A stretch of DNA of 64,000 bases. Source: Ignavibacteriota bacterium (GTDB lineage: Bacteria; Bacteroidota; Ignavibacteria; UBA10030; UBA6906). Position 1 is the stretch's first letter. The number at the start of each line of letters is the position of its first letter. Under the pieces are notes generated by a model. That model did not search any database. It was not told the DNA's origin and was given only the letters and a program-made list of their open reading frames with translations. Below are positions 45,886-54,723 of the stretch, one piece after another. A program made the position numbers and the translations under genes. The stretch covers positions 177,379-241,378 of the forward strand of contig JADJHP010000009.1 of NCBI GenBank assembly GCA_016707525.1, in the 5' to 3' direction.

Positions 45886-46142
45886 CCCCTGATGGTCGCG
45901 GCTCATCCCATCCCGCCCGGAGTGAGCGAGCCCGCGAAGCGGGTGAGGCGAACTCCGTAGGCGGGACGAGGATTCCGCACGGCGGGACCTGCGCTGTAAA
46001 ACGACTGCCGTTTTAGAATCGCTTTTCTGTTCTTCTATCCGACAATCCTCAGATGACGAAGTGCCCAACCCCATTGCCCCTGGCACCGCGGCAGGTCAAA
46101 GATCCCGCCGTCTTAGGGGCGGTGTGCAGCCGCTTGTGAGGG
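45886..46142. other. attC site 2 (degenerate, long type 1)
   Basis: Decayed inverse core CCCCTGAT, GGTCGCGGCTCATCCC, a hairpin insertion of type 1 (CATCCCGCCCGGAG...CTCCGTAGGCGGGACG), a central region that differs from other sites, the right-arm insertion TCAAAGATCCCGCC...GGGGCGG, then GTGCAGCCGCTTGTGAGGGC with a mutated core. Confidence 0.75.
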
Positions 46143-46158
46143 CGCACCACTGCCCTAC

Positions 46159-46812
46159 TCATCGTGCACGGGGGTTCTTCAAGCCTGTGCGAATCTTGTT
46201 TTGTACCTCGCGCAGGACTCGCGGAGCCAACTGCTGAGAATAGTGATCGAGGAATGTCCTCACCGCGAGTGTATCGCGCTTACTCAATTCGCGTAGCGCC
46301 CACGATAGCGCCTTGACCACCATATCATGGCGGTCTCGAACAACCAACCTACAAATGCCCAATGTGCGCTTCGCATCGCCCTCGCCGCCACGCGCACGGT
46401 TGTTCAGCGGCACAGTGCTCACTACTGCGACCCGTCTCCACCAATGATCCTCTGACCGGGTCCAGCCCTGGATTACACGGGTTGGGAGATTGCCGTCCCG
46501 CCAGGCTGGACCAGCCACGTAAGAAGCAAAGCAATCCACCTCGCCCCAACTGCGAATCCCCCTTCCGAGGGCGACGACATCCTTTGGTCGTAATGCTTGC
46601 GAGGCGTCGCGATGATGAGCAAGCACTTCATATGCGAATAGTCGCTCCCATACACCCAAGGATACCAATTGCCGGGACATACTGATGACCGATCGTCCGG
46701 TTGATGTCTTGAGCCTTTTCGACCACTCACGACGCACGAGACGGAAGGATGGAGCATTCTTTGTAGGCATGCTCGCAAGGGAACTTTGTATTTCGGGAAT
46801 GAGCGTCTTCAT
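46159..46812 (-). CDS. DNA alkylation repair enzyme (AlkD/ALK HEAT-like), cassette gene
   Basis: A 217-residue all-helical protein of the DNA alkylation repair (DUF1061/AlkD) family. Motifs are WSKRLKTSTGRSVISMSRQL, RLFAYEVLAHHRD, the WGEVDCFASYVAGPAW block, and WTRSEDHWWRRVAVVSTVPL; the last is strongly conserved in the family. AlkD proteins excise alkylated purines by HEAT-repeat contacts with DNA. The start is 18 bp from the inverse core of site 3 and the stop 17 bp from site 2, so it fills one cassette. No other DNA repair gene is nearby. Confidence 0.88.
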   Translation of the reverse strand: MKTLIPEIQSSLASMPTKNAPSFRLVRREWSKRLKTSTGRSVISMSRQLVSLGVWERLFAYEVLAHHRDASQALRPKDVVALGRGIRSWGEVDCFASYVAGPAWRDGNLPTRVIQGWTRSEDHWWRRVAVVSTVPLNNRARGGEGDAKRTLGICRLVVRDRHDMVVKALSWALRELSKRDTLAVRTFLDHYSQQLAPRVLREVQNKIRTGLKNPRAR

Positions 46813-46829
46813 GTACCCCGGATTATGCG

Positions 46830-47075
46830 GCCTAACGGCTCGCTGCTCGTCCCGTCCCGCCCGGAGGTAGCGAACCTGCGAAGCGGGTGAGGCTAACTCC
46901 GTAGACGGGACGAGGATCCTTCACAGCGGGACCAGCACCGCGAAACGACTGCTGAATTTGAAAACCTCAACCAACACTACAAATGAATAGGGCAGATACC
47001 CCGGTGCCCCCGACGCGGCGTCAGGTCAAAGATCCCGCCGTCTTAGGGGCGGGGTGCAGCCGCTTGGGCAGCGGC
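46830..47075. other. attC site 3 (long type 1, right core disrupted)
   Basis: Inverse core GCCTAAC at 46830-46836, type 1 hairpin insertion (GTCCCGCCCGGAGG...CTCCGTAGACGGGACG), the shared centre AAAACCTCAACCAACAC, the right-arm insertion TCAAAGATCCCGCCG...GGGGCGGGG, then TGCAGCCGCTTGGGCAGCGG. The final GTTRRRY core is lost, so this end is probably inactive. Confidence 0.85.
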
Positions 47076-47077
47076 TG

Positions 47078-47524
47078 CTATAGAGTTATTGGACAATAGA
47101 GTGCGAATATCATTTCGTTCGGATCAGGATGGCCCCTGGTCACCTGCTCAAGTGCCTGATGATATCCGAGTGTGTACTTGTGATCAATACACCATGCATA
47201 CAAGGATTGCCAGCATTGAAGCATGTTGGACGCACCAACGCATTCGACAACGGCATAATCTCCCCCGTGGAATTCGACGATGCGACTATCGCCTTGAGGC
47301 TCCTCCCCACCGATAACCTGCACCCATATCTCATAGCCGTATTTCGCGGAATCGGGAATTGGATTCGGATTGTTGAAACCATAGACAATGGCCCCTCCGG
47401 GGTCAAGGTGTTGTTGTCGACACCACGCGTCACATTTCATTTGTGCTATTTCCTCGGGCTGATTCCCGTAGCCATAGAAGCTGATGAATATCCCCGGTTC
47501 GATCTTTCGTATGGCGACGTCCAT
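47078..47524 (-). CDS. GyrI-like/AraC effector-binding domain protein (cassette gene)
   Basis: A 148-residue protein from ATG 47524 with GGAG upstream. It reads MDVAIRKIEPGIFISFYGYG, then NPIPDSAKYGYEIWVQVIGG and FHGGDYAVVECVGASNML, the pattern of the stand-alone GyrI-like small-molecule-binding (SHV2-type) fold. Stand-alone members bind hydrophobic or cationic drugs. The start is 34 bp from the inner edge of site 4 and the stop is at the end of site 3, so it fills one cassette. Confidence 0.85.
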   Translation of the reverse strand: MDVAIRKIEPGIFISFYGYGNQPEEIAQMKCDAWCRQQHLDPGGAIVYGFNNPNPIPDSAKYGYEIWVQVIGGEEPQGDSRIVEFHGGDYAVVECVGASNMLQCWQSLYAWCIDHKYTLGYHQALEQVTRGHPDPNEMIFALYCPITL

Positions 47525-47557
47525 GGAGGTCTCCAAGGTTGTGGCGTGTGATTCCGC

Positions 47558-47809
47558 GGCCCAGGATCGCGGCTCATCCCGATTTGGCGCGACGTAGCGT
47601 TGTACGCTAAGTCGTTGCCAAATCGAGGATCCCGCTCCGCGGGACCTGCGCCACGAAACAACTGTTGTTTGGGAAACGCTTTTGTTTGCCGCTAGCCGAG
47701 CACCTCAGTGTAACGAAATGTCCAACCCCTATGCACCCGACGCAGCCTCAGGTCAAAGATCCCGCCGTCTTAGGGGCGGGGTGCAGCCGCTTGCAGCCGC
47801 TGGTTAGGG
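47558..47809. other. attC site 4 (long type 2)
   Basis: Decayed inverse core GGCCCAG, then GGATCGCGGCTCATCCCG and a type 2 hairpin (GATTTGGCGCGACG...GTCGTTGCCAAATC), GATCCCGCTCCGCGGGA, a diverged centre, the right-arm insertion and an intact core GTTAGGG at 47803. GCAGCCGCT is duplicated just before the core. Confidence 0.85.
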
Positions 47810-47946
47810 GGCCTGCATAAGGAATAAGTCGTCGAATGGGACACTAATTCCCATTCTGCCATCGTTCGATCGTGTATTGCTCATGAGCCTATTCAAGATA
47901 GACACGATATGCATTCCTGGTCACTCACCAATAGGCAAGTGCATTG

Positions 47947-50336
47947 TCATGGCTTTACCATTTCCAGGAAGCGCGTTGCGGATATGGATTCAACTCTCAT
48001 CCTATCCGTTACCCGAACGGCGAGCGTGTATTTCCCGGGCTTCACCTTTTCCAGATTGATCGTGTAGAATTCGTTGACATTTTGCATCCTGCCGGTCTTT
48101 TCCTTGCTATGGATGGGTATGCCCTCATCCCAACCCTTATCGCCTGCTCGGATAAGGCGGCATTCCGCGGTGTACGAAGTGGTACCGTCACCATCCGGTA
48201 TCAGATCATAGATCTGGAAGTAGATGTAGAATGGCTCATTCAACAATTGCGTCGCGAAAGGGCTCTGTATCACTTTCACCCCATCGATCTCCAACGCCCC
48301 CCGTTGCGGTGAGCGACGTAACAGCTGGACAGAACTCATGGAAAGTCCAGGCTTCGAATAGTTCTCGACTCGCAACGCTTGCTTCCATGCCCCCAGGATA
48401 TTCCCCGTCAGTGACCTCAGGTGCATGGACACTGCATAGCGGTCGGGCGGGACCGTATACCGGATCAGATCCACCAACGCGCCCGTCCGTCCCTTTCCCA
48501 CGCCAACGACAACCGTATCCAATTGAGCCACACACTGCTGGTTGCGCGAGTTGACCATGGAAAATCCGATCTCCACAGGCAGGGCGTGCATGGTGTCGGG
48601 CACGAGATGGGACAGTGTTGTGATGGGAATGGCGTAGGAGATATCGAGCAATGAGCCGCCATCGGTTCCCCGGAACATGTCGATCGCGTGGGGGAACTGT
48701 ACAATGGAGACCTGCTTGTCCCAGGTTTGCCTGTCCGTCGCGAGTGCGCGATCGACCGTTGCGCGTGTTTCAACTTTGAGCTCATTCTCGAATGTGGCGC
48801 GGGTTGCCGGCTGTCGCCGATCGTAGAGTTCCTCATACCGTCTGTCCCATGCTACAAGCTTGAGGATCATAGGGTCAAAATCCGGACACGGGGTAAGTCT
48901 CCATCCGTTCCCTGCGGCATTATGCTTCTGGAAATGGAAGATCATACGAGGTGCATCACCCACTGCATCGTAGAGCCAGGATTCGTAATCTTCCTTTGCT
49001 GAATGCAGATAGCGAGACATGACTTCGGATGCAAAGGCCTGATTTTCCTTCTTATCAACAATCTTGTTGATATCGGTCGGGTCGAGGAGGATCTTATCGA
49101 CCCGCTCTCTGTGATCATCATCATCGAACGGTGTATAATTGTGCCTCACAATGTCATTCGGTTCTCCCTGTCGAAGATAGACCAAGCCCATGTCATTGAA
49201 TGCTTCATTCAGAGAAAAGGCCCGGGGGAAGACAAGCTCATGAACTCTGTCCGGGTTGGAGAACCAGGTGCGAAGGCCGGCAAACTCGTACTTCTTCTCA
49301 GCAATGAGAGAGCGCCGGATATGTTCGAGAAGCCGGGGGTTCGACTTGGATGCCGGCAACGGATTCCTGAATTGCCAGAACGATTGGAAGAACTCTTGTT
49401 GTGTAGCAATGGTATGGAGACCGCGATACCAATCCAACTCAGCGTCTGACATGATGTATTTAATGTCATCAAAGAGAACTTCAGCTCCCACATCGCTGGA
49501 GATTCCTTCAACAGCCATCATGTATTCCGATTCTGCGTTGGCATAGTCTCCTCTCGTGTAGCACATTCTCGCGCGGGCGAGGCGAATTGCTTCTTGAGGT
49601 ACTCCATCGACAACACCAAGCAGCGAAGTGAAAACTGAATCCGCAGAACTGAGCCGCCCATCACGGCGCATGGCCTCTCCCTCAAAGAACCGGAAGGACG
49701 CGCCTAAGTACCCTTTGCTCCAGGAGAGGAACTCCTCGGACGATTGCACAATGAGGTAGTGACGAAGAAGCCGAAAAAGGCCGATCTGCGCAGCTCTGCT
49801 CCTGGGCGTGAGCATCAGCTGTCGTTGAGCTAATTCCAGCGCGCGAACCCGGTTGTCTTGATTTCGTTCAAGAAGGGCATACTGCATCAATGCATCTTCG
49901 TACGTTGAATCTCGACGCAATATCCATTCAAAATGACCCTTGGGCTCTTTTCCAGTGGAAGTTCTGCTGCACGGACCCGATCTCACGTTCAGCGATGGCA
50001 GCCAGATAGTGACATGAGAGGTTGGTGCTGTCGATGCCGAGGCCACTCTGCGCGAGATCCAGAGCCTTTTGCCAGTCATGATCCACAACCGCAGTTCTTC
50101 CCAATTGAACTAACGTATCGAGAGTCTGTGAGGAATCAGCGGTACGGGTAGTGCTCGACGCCACCTGTCCTACGGCACTCCCCAAGTCCATCGGCGACCA
50201 TTCGGCCACCCCACAACAGGCATACGATGTGTGCGCAGAAATGCCGGCCTCACCCCAGACCATTCACCATTGCGATAAGTAGCACTAACACGGTATTGCA
50301 GAAGATAGTGTGACGGTTATCCAATTTGTCGGGCAT
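47947..50336 (-). pseudogene. GWxTD-like domain protein with TPR-like N-terminus, two frameshifts
   Basis: A gene of about 790 codons over three frames. It starts at ATG 50336 with MPDKLDNRHTIFCNTVLVLL, a signal peptide. The frame shifts near 50255, then TLVQLGRTAVVDHDWQKALD and later SHYL-type helices read in a second frame up to about 49940. There FEWILRRDSTYEDALMQYAL continues in a third frame to the stop. TPR-like helices are followed by the GWxTD-like part (QQEFFQSFWQFRNPLPASKS; GLVYLRQGEPNDIVRH) and a beta-rich C-terminus. The family is of unknown function in Bacteroidota. It is the largest gene in the array. Confidence 0.75.
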
Positions 50337-50348
50337 GATATGCTTGCG

Positions 50349-50480
50349 CCTTAAGCTCGAAGTTCTATGCCGTGGCATGCTGGCCCACCTGGCGACCCAA
50401 GCTCTACGACCGGGCTCGCGGGAGGTGTGGATTGCAACCGGAGCGCGATGGCCGGGTTCGCTGCAGCGCTTGGTGAGGCC
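50349..50480. other. Possible highly diverged attC between two large genes
   Basis: GCGCCTTAAGCTCGAAG at the left and CTGCAGCGCTTGGTGAGGCC at the right bracket a stretch with inverted segments (CCCACCT and AGGTGTGG). This is the spacing expected of an attC with decayed cores, of a different sequence family from the others. Evidence is weak. Confidence 0.25.
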
Positions 50481-50506
50481 ACAAAGATATTCGTGCCGTG
50501 CTGCAC

Positions 50507-51613
50507 TCATGGCAACATCCAGTCCGCCCGCCGGGCGAAATCTGCCTGAACTTCGACGCGCCACTTCGAGACGTTCTTCCCGCCACCTGGCGCATCGAAC
50601 CAGTGGATGTTGGACAGGTTCTTGCGCACGAACCGGCCGCCCCAACCCGGCTGGTCGGGTTTCTCTGGATCGTTCAGTCCACGCACGGCGCTGACCAGAT
50701 GCAGGAAGGATGGCGTGTCGCCTTCCCAAGTGCCCGGCACCTTCGGGTCCCAACCGCTCTGCGGATAGGCGGCCCCCAGCGGCCCGTGTCCCTCGCGAAT
50801 GTGCGCGTTCACCCATGCCAGGTCCGCAACGGCCTTGTCCGCGTCGGAGCTAACCCAGAACATCCCCATGTAGTTCTTCTCGGAGAGGATGATGAACAGG
50901 TTCGGAAAGTTCTCCAGCAGCCAGTCGGTCGTCGCGTCCTGCGTGGCGATCAGAAAAAGACGCAACTTGCCGAGGAACTGTTCTACTTCTGCCGGGGTGC
51001 GCGTGGCCCGCACCTTCCAGATGGCTTGGGCGATCTCGCACGAACCGCCCCACACGCAAATCCAGACTGGTCGCGGATCCGGTCGATCCACAATGCGGAT
51101 GATCGCGTCTGAAGCCTCGCTGTCCTTGCCTTCGCCGAGGATGTGATCGATTGGCAGGGTCTTCGTGCCCACTGCGGGCGCACCCCATGTGCCGTCGCGC
51201 CCCTGCCACGTGGTGGACCGCAGCTTCTCCGCCGTGGGATACCGGGCATCGTGCCGGCGCAGGTTCTCGTCCACTTCATCGTACCGGTTCAGCATGTCCA
51301 CGATGTTCTGTTTCCTTGCCACGTTCGCGAACGTGCCCGCCGAAGCGATCAACCCCTCGACTTCGAACTCATTCGTATACAGGAGAAAGCGGACCATCGA
51401 CTGAACATCATCCGGGTCGCTGCACTTCTCCGGCGGATCGCCCTTCTTCACGCCTTTCACGGGAATGACGTCCAGCGGCGGAAAATCTGTCGAGATGATG
51501 ACCCGCGGCTGCGGGGTCTTCACTGCGTCAGGCGTCGCTTTCGGAGTCGCCTCCTGTGCCCATAGTGCGTTGGCATGCAAGAGGGAAAGAAGTATTACGA
51601 GGCAGATTTCCAT
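50507..51613 (-). CDS. DUF1593 nucleoside-hydrolase-like protein, secreted (cassette gene)
   Basis: A 368-residue protein with signal peptide MEICLVILLSLLHANALWA. The nucleoside-hydrolase-like domain has PRVIISTDFPPLDVIP, KCSDPDDVQSMVRFLLYT (metal aspartates), EVEGLIASAGTFANV and VWICVWGGSCEIAQAIW. DUF1593 proteins are found in polysaccharide-degrading bacteria and resemble inosine-uridine hydrolases, but the substrate is unknown. It lies in a large cassette between attC 4 and attC 5, after the GWxTD-like gene in the direction of transcription map order. Its start is 42 bp from site 5. Confidence 0.9.
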   Translation of the reverse strand: MEICLVILLSLLHANALWAQEATPKATPDAVKTPQPRVIISTDFPPLDVIPVKGVKKGDPPEKCSDPDDVQSMVRFLLYTNEFEVEGLIASAGTFANVARKQNIVDMLNRYDEVDENLRRHDARYPTAEKLRSTTWQGRDGTWGAPAVGTKTLPIDHILGEGKDSEASDAIIRIVDRPDPRPVWICVWGGSCEIAQAIWKVRATRTPAEVEQFLGKLRLFLIATQDATTDWLLENFPNLFIILSEKNYMGMFWVSSDADKAVADLAWVNAHIREGHGPLGAAYPQSGWDPKVPGTWEGDTPSFLHLVSAVRGLNDPEKPDQPGWGGRFVRKNLSNIHWFDAPGGGKNVSKWRVEVQADFARRADWMLP

Positions 51614-51654
51614 TGGTGCCTATACGAATTATGGTTGTGACGGCGCGCGCAGTG

Positions 51655-51896
51655 GATTAACGGCTCGCGGCTCATCCCGTCCCGCCCGGAGTTCGCGAAT
51701 CCGCGAAGCGGGTGAGGCTAACTCCGTAGGCGGGACGAGGATCCCGCTCCGCGGGACCTGCGCCGCAAACGACTGCTGAATTTAAAACGTTAGCCAACAC
51801 TATGTAATGATGAAGGTCAATACCCCGATGCCCGCGGCGCGGCGTCAGGTCAAAGATCCCGCCGTCTTAGGGGCGGGGTGCAGCCCCTGGTTAGGC
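51655..51896. other. attC site 5 (long type 1)
   Basis: Near-consensus inverse core GATTAAC, then CGGCTCGCGGCTCATCCCG, a type 1 hairpin insertion (51674-51758), the centre GTTAGCCAACACTA, the right-arm insertion TCAAAGATCCCGCC...GGGGCGGGG and an intact core GTTAGGC at 51890. 242 bp in all. Confidence 0.9.
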
Positions 51897-51922
51897 CGCA
51901 CTGAGCTGCACCTTGAACGCTC

Positions 51923-52486
51923 CTACCGGTGATTGCGATCCGTCGAGTCGCGGGATCGGTCAGGAGCGTAGGTCAACCTGATAACATCATCGTCAATTCG
52001 GTCATGAGTCATGAGGTGGAGCGACGGCCTGGGGCCGGCGAAATATGGTTTGCCGTGACCAAGCACAACGGGGTGCAGGTAGATTCGATACTCATCGATC
52101 AGACAAAGGTCGGTGAGGTTGCGCGCCAAGTCCGGGCCAGCAATCTCGATCTCCCCGTCGTGCTGGTCCTTCAACTTGCGAATAGCTCCCTCAAGATCCT
52201 GCTCAACAAGCCTGGCATTGGGGCCGACCGACTTCAACGAGCGGGAGACGACCCATTTCGGCTGAGCCCGCCACGCTACCGCAAAGGCGAGTTCATCTGC
52301 GTTCCATTCAGGATGATCATCGTCCCAGTACCGCATGATCTCATACATCTGGCGACCGTAAACGCTTCCCGCCTGCATCTGAGCCTCCTTGATGAAATGG
52401 CGGAAGAGCGTGGGGCTTGGTGAAAACGCTGTATGGTCGACATAGCCGTCCAGGGATTGGTTCATTCCGAATACGAGGTTCGCCAT
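51923..52486 (-). CDS. RibD C-terminal/dihydrofolate reductase-like protein (cassette gene)
   Basis: A 187-residue protein from ATG 52486 with AAGGAG upstream. Motifs are NLVFGMNQSLDGYVDH, the first strand and loop of the DHFR-like RibD_C family, GSVYGRQMYEIMRYW, KWVVSRSLKSVGPNARLVE and EIEIAGPDLARNLTDLCLID, then YRIYLHPVVLGHGKPYFAG. These are NADPH-dependent reductases of unknown substrate and are frequent integron cargo. The stop is 26 bp from site 5 and the start about 77 bp from site 6. Confidence 0.93.
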   Translation of the reverse strand: MANLVFGMNQSLDGYVDHTAFSPSPTLFRHFIKEAQMQAGSVYGRQMYEIMRYWDDDHPEWNADELAFAVAWRAQPKWVVSRSLKSVGPNARLVEQDLEGAIRKLKDQHDGEIEIAGPDLARNLTDLCLIDEYRIYLHPVVLGHGKPYFAGPRPSLHLMTHDRIDDDVIRLTYAPDRSRDSTDRNHR

Positions 52487-52562
52487 GTCACTCCTTTCCC
52501 TCGCGTCGCACATCCGTGCGGCTGCGAGCATCGTTGATGACTGAAACTGTGCAAATTGTACG

Positions 52563-52761
52563 GCCTATCGGATCGCGGCTCATCCCGATTTGGCGCGACG
52601 TAGCGTTGTACGCTAAGTCGCTGCCAAATCGCGGATCCCGCTCCGCGGGACCTGCGCCGCAGAACGCCTGTTGAATTGAAAATGTCAGCTAACACCATAA
52701 ATGATTAAGGTCAATACCCCGATGCACGCGGCGCGGCGTCAGGTATAGCCGCTGGTTAGGC
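52563..52761. other. attC site 6 (intermediate, left-arm insertion only)
   Basis: Inverse core GCCTATC (one change), then GGATCGCGGCTCATCCCG and a type 2 hairpin (GATTTGGCGCGACG...GTCGCTGCCAAATC). The right arm is short and lacks the GATCCCGCC insertion: GGCGTCAGGTATAGCCGCTG, then core GTTAGGC at 52755. 199 bp. The TAA of the next gene lies in the core. Confidence 0.9.
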
Positions 52762-53271
52762 GGTTGCAGAAGGCAACTGTTTGATGTTGAGCGAGACAAG
52801 CACTCTCTCAGCCTCTTGCACTTCTGAGCACGGCACCATTACTTTGATCTCGTTCACGATGTGCCCATCGTAGTCTCCTGCGGCTGCGTACAGCGCGGAA
52901 ACGAATCGCGCTCCACCTTTCGGCTGCCGGCGGCAGTACAGTACCGGGTGCAGACCCGACTGCTCAAGACACGACTGTGCGTATTGTGCCGCCACATCAT
53001 CAAGACCACCGTATATACGGACCATCCCCTCGCATATCTCGTAGCTATCATGATGTGCGCAAAGGAAGTGGCCCACAACCACACCTCCGCATTCGTCGCA
53101 GAATGGCAGGGCACAGATGATGCAGACGCCCGACGCCGGAAGCTGAGGGTGTTGGCTGCATCGTATCCCATCTGTAAACAACTCTCCACAATGCGGGCAG
53201 AAGTCGTCCTCTGCTTTGGCCCTATTGCTACACCGGGAACACATCAACTGATCATCATCTTCAGTAGACAT
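52756..53271 (-). CDS. Zinc-ribbon / B-box-like protein (cassette gene)
   Basis: A 171-residue protein from ATG 53271 (AGGA upstream). It begins with a zinc ribbon (CSRCSNRAKAEDDFCPHCGE), then a B-box-like cross-brace (CSQHPQLPASGVCIICALPF, CDECGGVVVGHFLCAHH). The C-terminal part (LEQSGLHPVLYCRRQPKGG to PCSEVQEAERVLVSLN) resembles DUF2007-type putative signal-transducing domains. There is no signal peptide or membrane helix. It may bind a protein partner or nucleic acid. The TAA stop lies inside the GCCTAAC box of site 6, so the gene uses the recombination site to end. Confidence 0.85.
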   Translation of the reverse strand: MSTEDDDQLMCSRCSNRAKAEDDFCPHCGELFTDGIRCSQHPQLPASGVCIICALPFCDECGGVVVGHFLCAHHDSYEICEGMVRIYGGLDDVAAQYAQSCLEQSGLHPVLYCRRQPKGGARFVSALYAAAGDYDGHIVNEIKVMVPCSEVQEAERVLVSLNIKQLPSATA

Positions 53272-53301
53272 GTGAGTCCTCTTATGAGATTTGTGGCAAC
53301 C

Positions 53302-53501
53302 GCCTAACGGCATGCGGCTCATCCCGATTTGGCGCGACGTAGCGTTGTACGCTAAGTCGCTGCCAAATCGCGGATCCCGCTCCGCGGGACCTGCGCCGCG
53401 AAACGACTGCTGAATTTGAAAACCTCAACCAACACTATAAATGACTAAGGTCGATACCCCAGTGCCCGTGGCGCGGCCTCAGGTGCAGCCGCTGGTTAGG
53501 C
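53302..53501. other. attC site 7 (intermediate, left-arm insertion only)
   Basis: Inverse core GCCTAAC, CGGCTCATCCCG, type 2 hairpin (GATTTGGCGCGACG...GTCGCTGCCAAATC), GATCCCGCTCCGCGGGA, centre AACCTCAACCAACAC, plain right arm GGTGCAGCCGCTG and core GTTAGGC at 53495. 200 bp. Confidence 0.93.
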
Positions 53502-53607
53502 AGCAACACACCGCGAGACGGCTTGGAACATTCTCGTGGACACCTCCATTTGCCGCCGCGCAACTGCAGGAGCGTAACGCACGTGGCCCCGTCCACGTGT
53601 CATTCTA

Positions 53608-54201
53608 TCACTTGGATGTGGGAACTGGATCTGATGGGTCAATTGAAGGCGTCTTTCGCATCCCTGCCAACTGTCGGGCGGCTGAAGATACTCCTGCGAT
53701 CGCAACGCCCACCATGAACATGGAGGCCGAACATATCGCCAACACAATCAGAAAGATGGCAAGGGCCACGTAACGGCCCATCTGGATAATATACCCGGTG
53801 CGCAGGTGTAGATAGAGCTTGCCGTGAACCCCACGACGAGCAGCCCTATATCCCAAGAGATTGCCCAAATGAGTAGTAATCACAATGAAGTAGAGTCCCC
53901 ACACGTACCCGATCAACAGAACACGGAAGCCTTCTGGGATCCAGACCAGAGATAAAGCTACGATGACACTGAGAATTGCCGCCGGAATAATATGCCTACG
54001 ATCGATGACTCGTCGGGCCAAAACCGCCTTTTGATACAGAGGGTTGCCTTCAATCGTGTTGATCGGATAACTTTCATAGTGCTCAGAGTAGTGCAATTGT
54101 CGCTCACGTTCCTGGCCGATGGTTAGCAGCCAGTCGGTCCACATCAGAAGGAATGTGACGACCCCGGTTACCCAGGGTTGGGCTGCAAACCATTCAATCA
54201 T
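53608..54201 (-). CDS. Hypothetical integral membrane protein (cassette gene)
   Basis: A 197-residue protein with about four membrane helices: VTGVVTFLLMWTDWLLTIG, IIPAAILSVIVALSLVWIP, VLLIGYVWGLYFIVITTHL and ALAIFLIVLAICSASMFMVG. A cytoplasmic loop has HYSEHYESYPINTIEGNPLY. I recognise no family. The start is 39 bp from site 8 and the stop about 107 bp from site 7. The hydrophobic pattern and fit between two attC sites support it. Confidence 0.8.
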   Translation of the reverse strand: MIEWFAAQPWVTGVVTFLLMWTDWLLTIGQERERQLHYSEHYESYPINTIEGNPLYQKAVLARRVIDRRHIIPAAILSVIVALSLVWIPEGFRVLLIGYVWGLYFIVITTHLGNLLGYRAARRGVHGKLYLHLRTGYIIQMGRYVALAIFLIVLAICSASMFMVGVAIAGVSSAARQLAGMRKTPSIDPSDPVPTSK

Positions 54202-54239
54202 CGCGATCTCTCAGTGGTGGAAATGTTCATTGTGTTGCT

Positions 54240-54368
54240 GCCTAACGGATCGCGGCTCACCTGCGCCGCGAAACGAATGTGTAATTGCAAGCAACCAACA
54301 TCTATAACAGATTCCGGTCACGACCCCGATGCCCCCGACGCGGCGTCAGGTGCAGCCGCTGGTTAGGC
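54240..54368. other. attC site 8 (short type)
   Basis: Inverse core GCCTAAC, left arm GGATCGCGGCTCACCTGCGC, a loop of about 60 nt, right arm GGCGTCAGGTGCAGCCGCTG and core GTTAGGC. 129 bp. The arms pair over about 26 bp with two unpaired bases on the right arm. It lacks both insertions seen further left. Confidence 0.95.
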
Positions 54369-54378
54369 CGCGGACGAC

Positions 54379-54417
54379 TTGACATTGACCACAATACAGT
54401 CCATATTATAGTCAATG
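54379..54417 (+). promoter_or_regulatory. Promoter and palindromic operator of the Phd/ParE cassette
   Basis: TTGACC (54385-54390), a 16-bp spacer and TATAGT (54407-54412) form a promoter. GACATTGAC and GTCAATG with flanking bases make an inverted repeat with 9 of 10 arm positions matched (54382-54420), the kind of site to which Phd/YefM antitoxins bind for autoregulation. Confidence 0.55.
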
Positions 54418-54432
54418 ACATTTGAGGCATCT

Positions 54433-54723
54433 ATGAAACTGAGCACCGCCGTAAAGCCCATCAGTTATCTGAAGGCTCACGCCTCCGAACTGATTCGCGA
54501 CATCACCAATACACGCCAAACGCTGGTTATCACTCACAACGGCGAAGCCAAGGTGGTCGTCCAGGACATTCGCTCCTATGAGCGTATGCAGGAGACTCTC
54601 GCACTGCTGAAGATCCTCACGAGGAGCAAGCAAAACATCCAGCGTGGGAAGGCAAAGTCTATGGACGATGTCTTCATGTCACTTGACCAGCGCATCGCTG
54701 CATTCAAGAATGAAAACGTATAA
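54433..54723 (+). CDS. Phd/YefM-family antitoxin (cassette gene)
   Basis: A 96-residue antitoxin from ATG 54433; GAGG lies 6 nt before it, and the in-frame ATG at 54415 is less likely. The family signature is VKPISYLKAHASELIRDI and TLVITHNGEAKVVVQDIRSY, the DNA-binding N-terminal fold. The C-terminal helix (KAKSMDDVFMSLDQRIAAF) should bind the toxin. It overlaps the toxin gene by 14 bp, the normal antitoxin-first order. The operator candidate lies directly upstream. Confidence 0.95.
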   Translation: MKLSTAVKPISYLKAHASELIRDITNTRQTLVITHNGEAKVVVQDIRSYERMQETLALLKILTRSKQNIQRGKAKSMDDVFMSLDQRIAAFKNENV

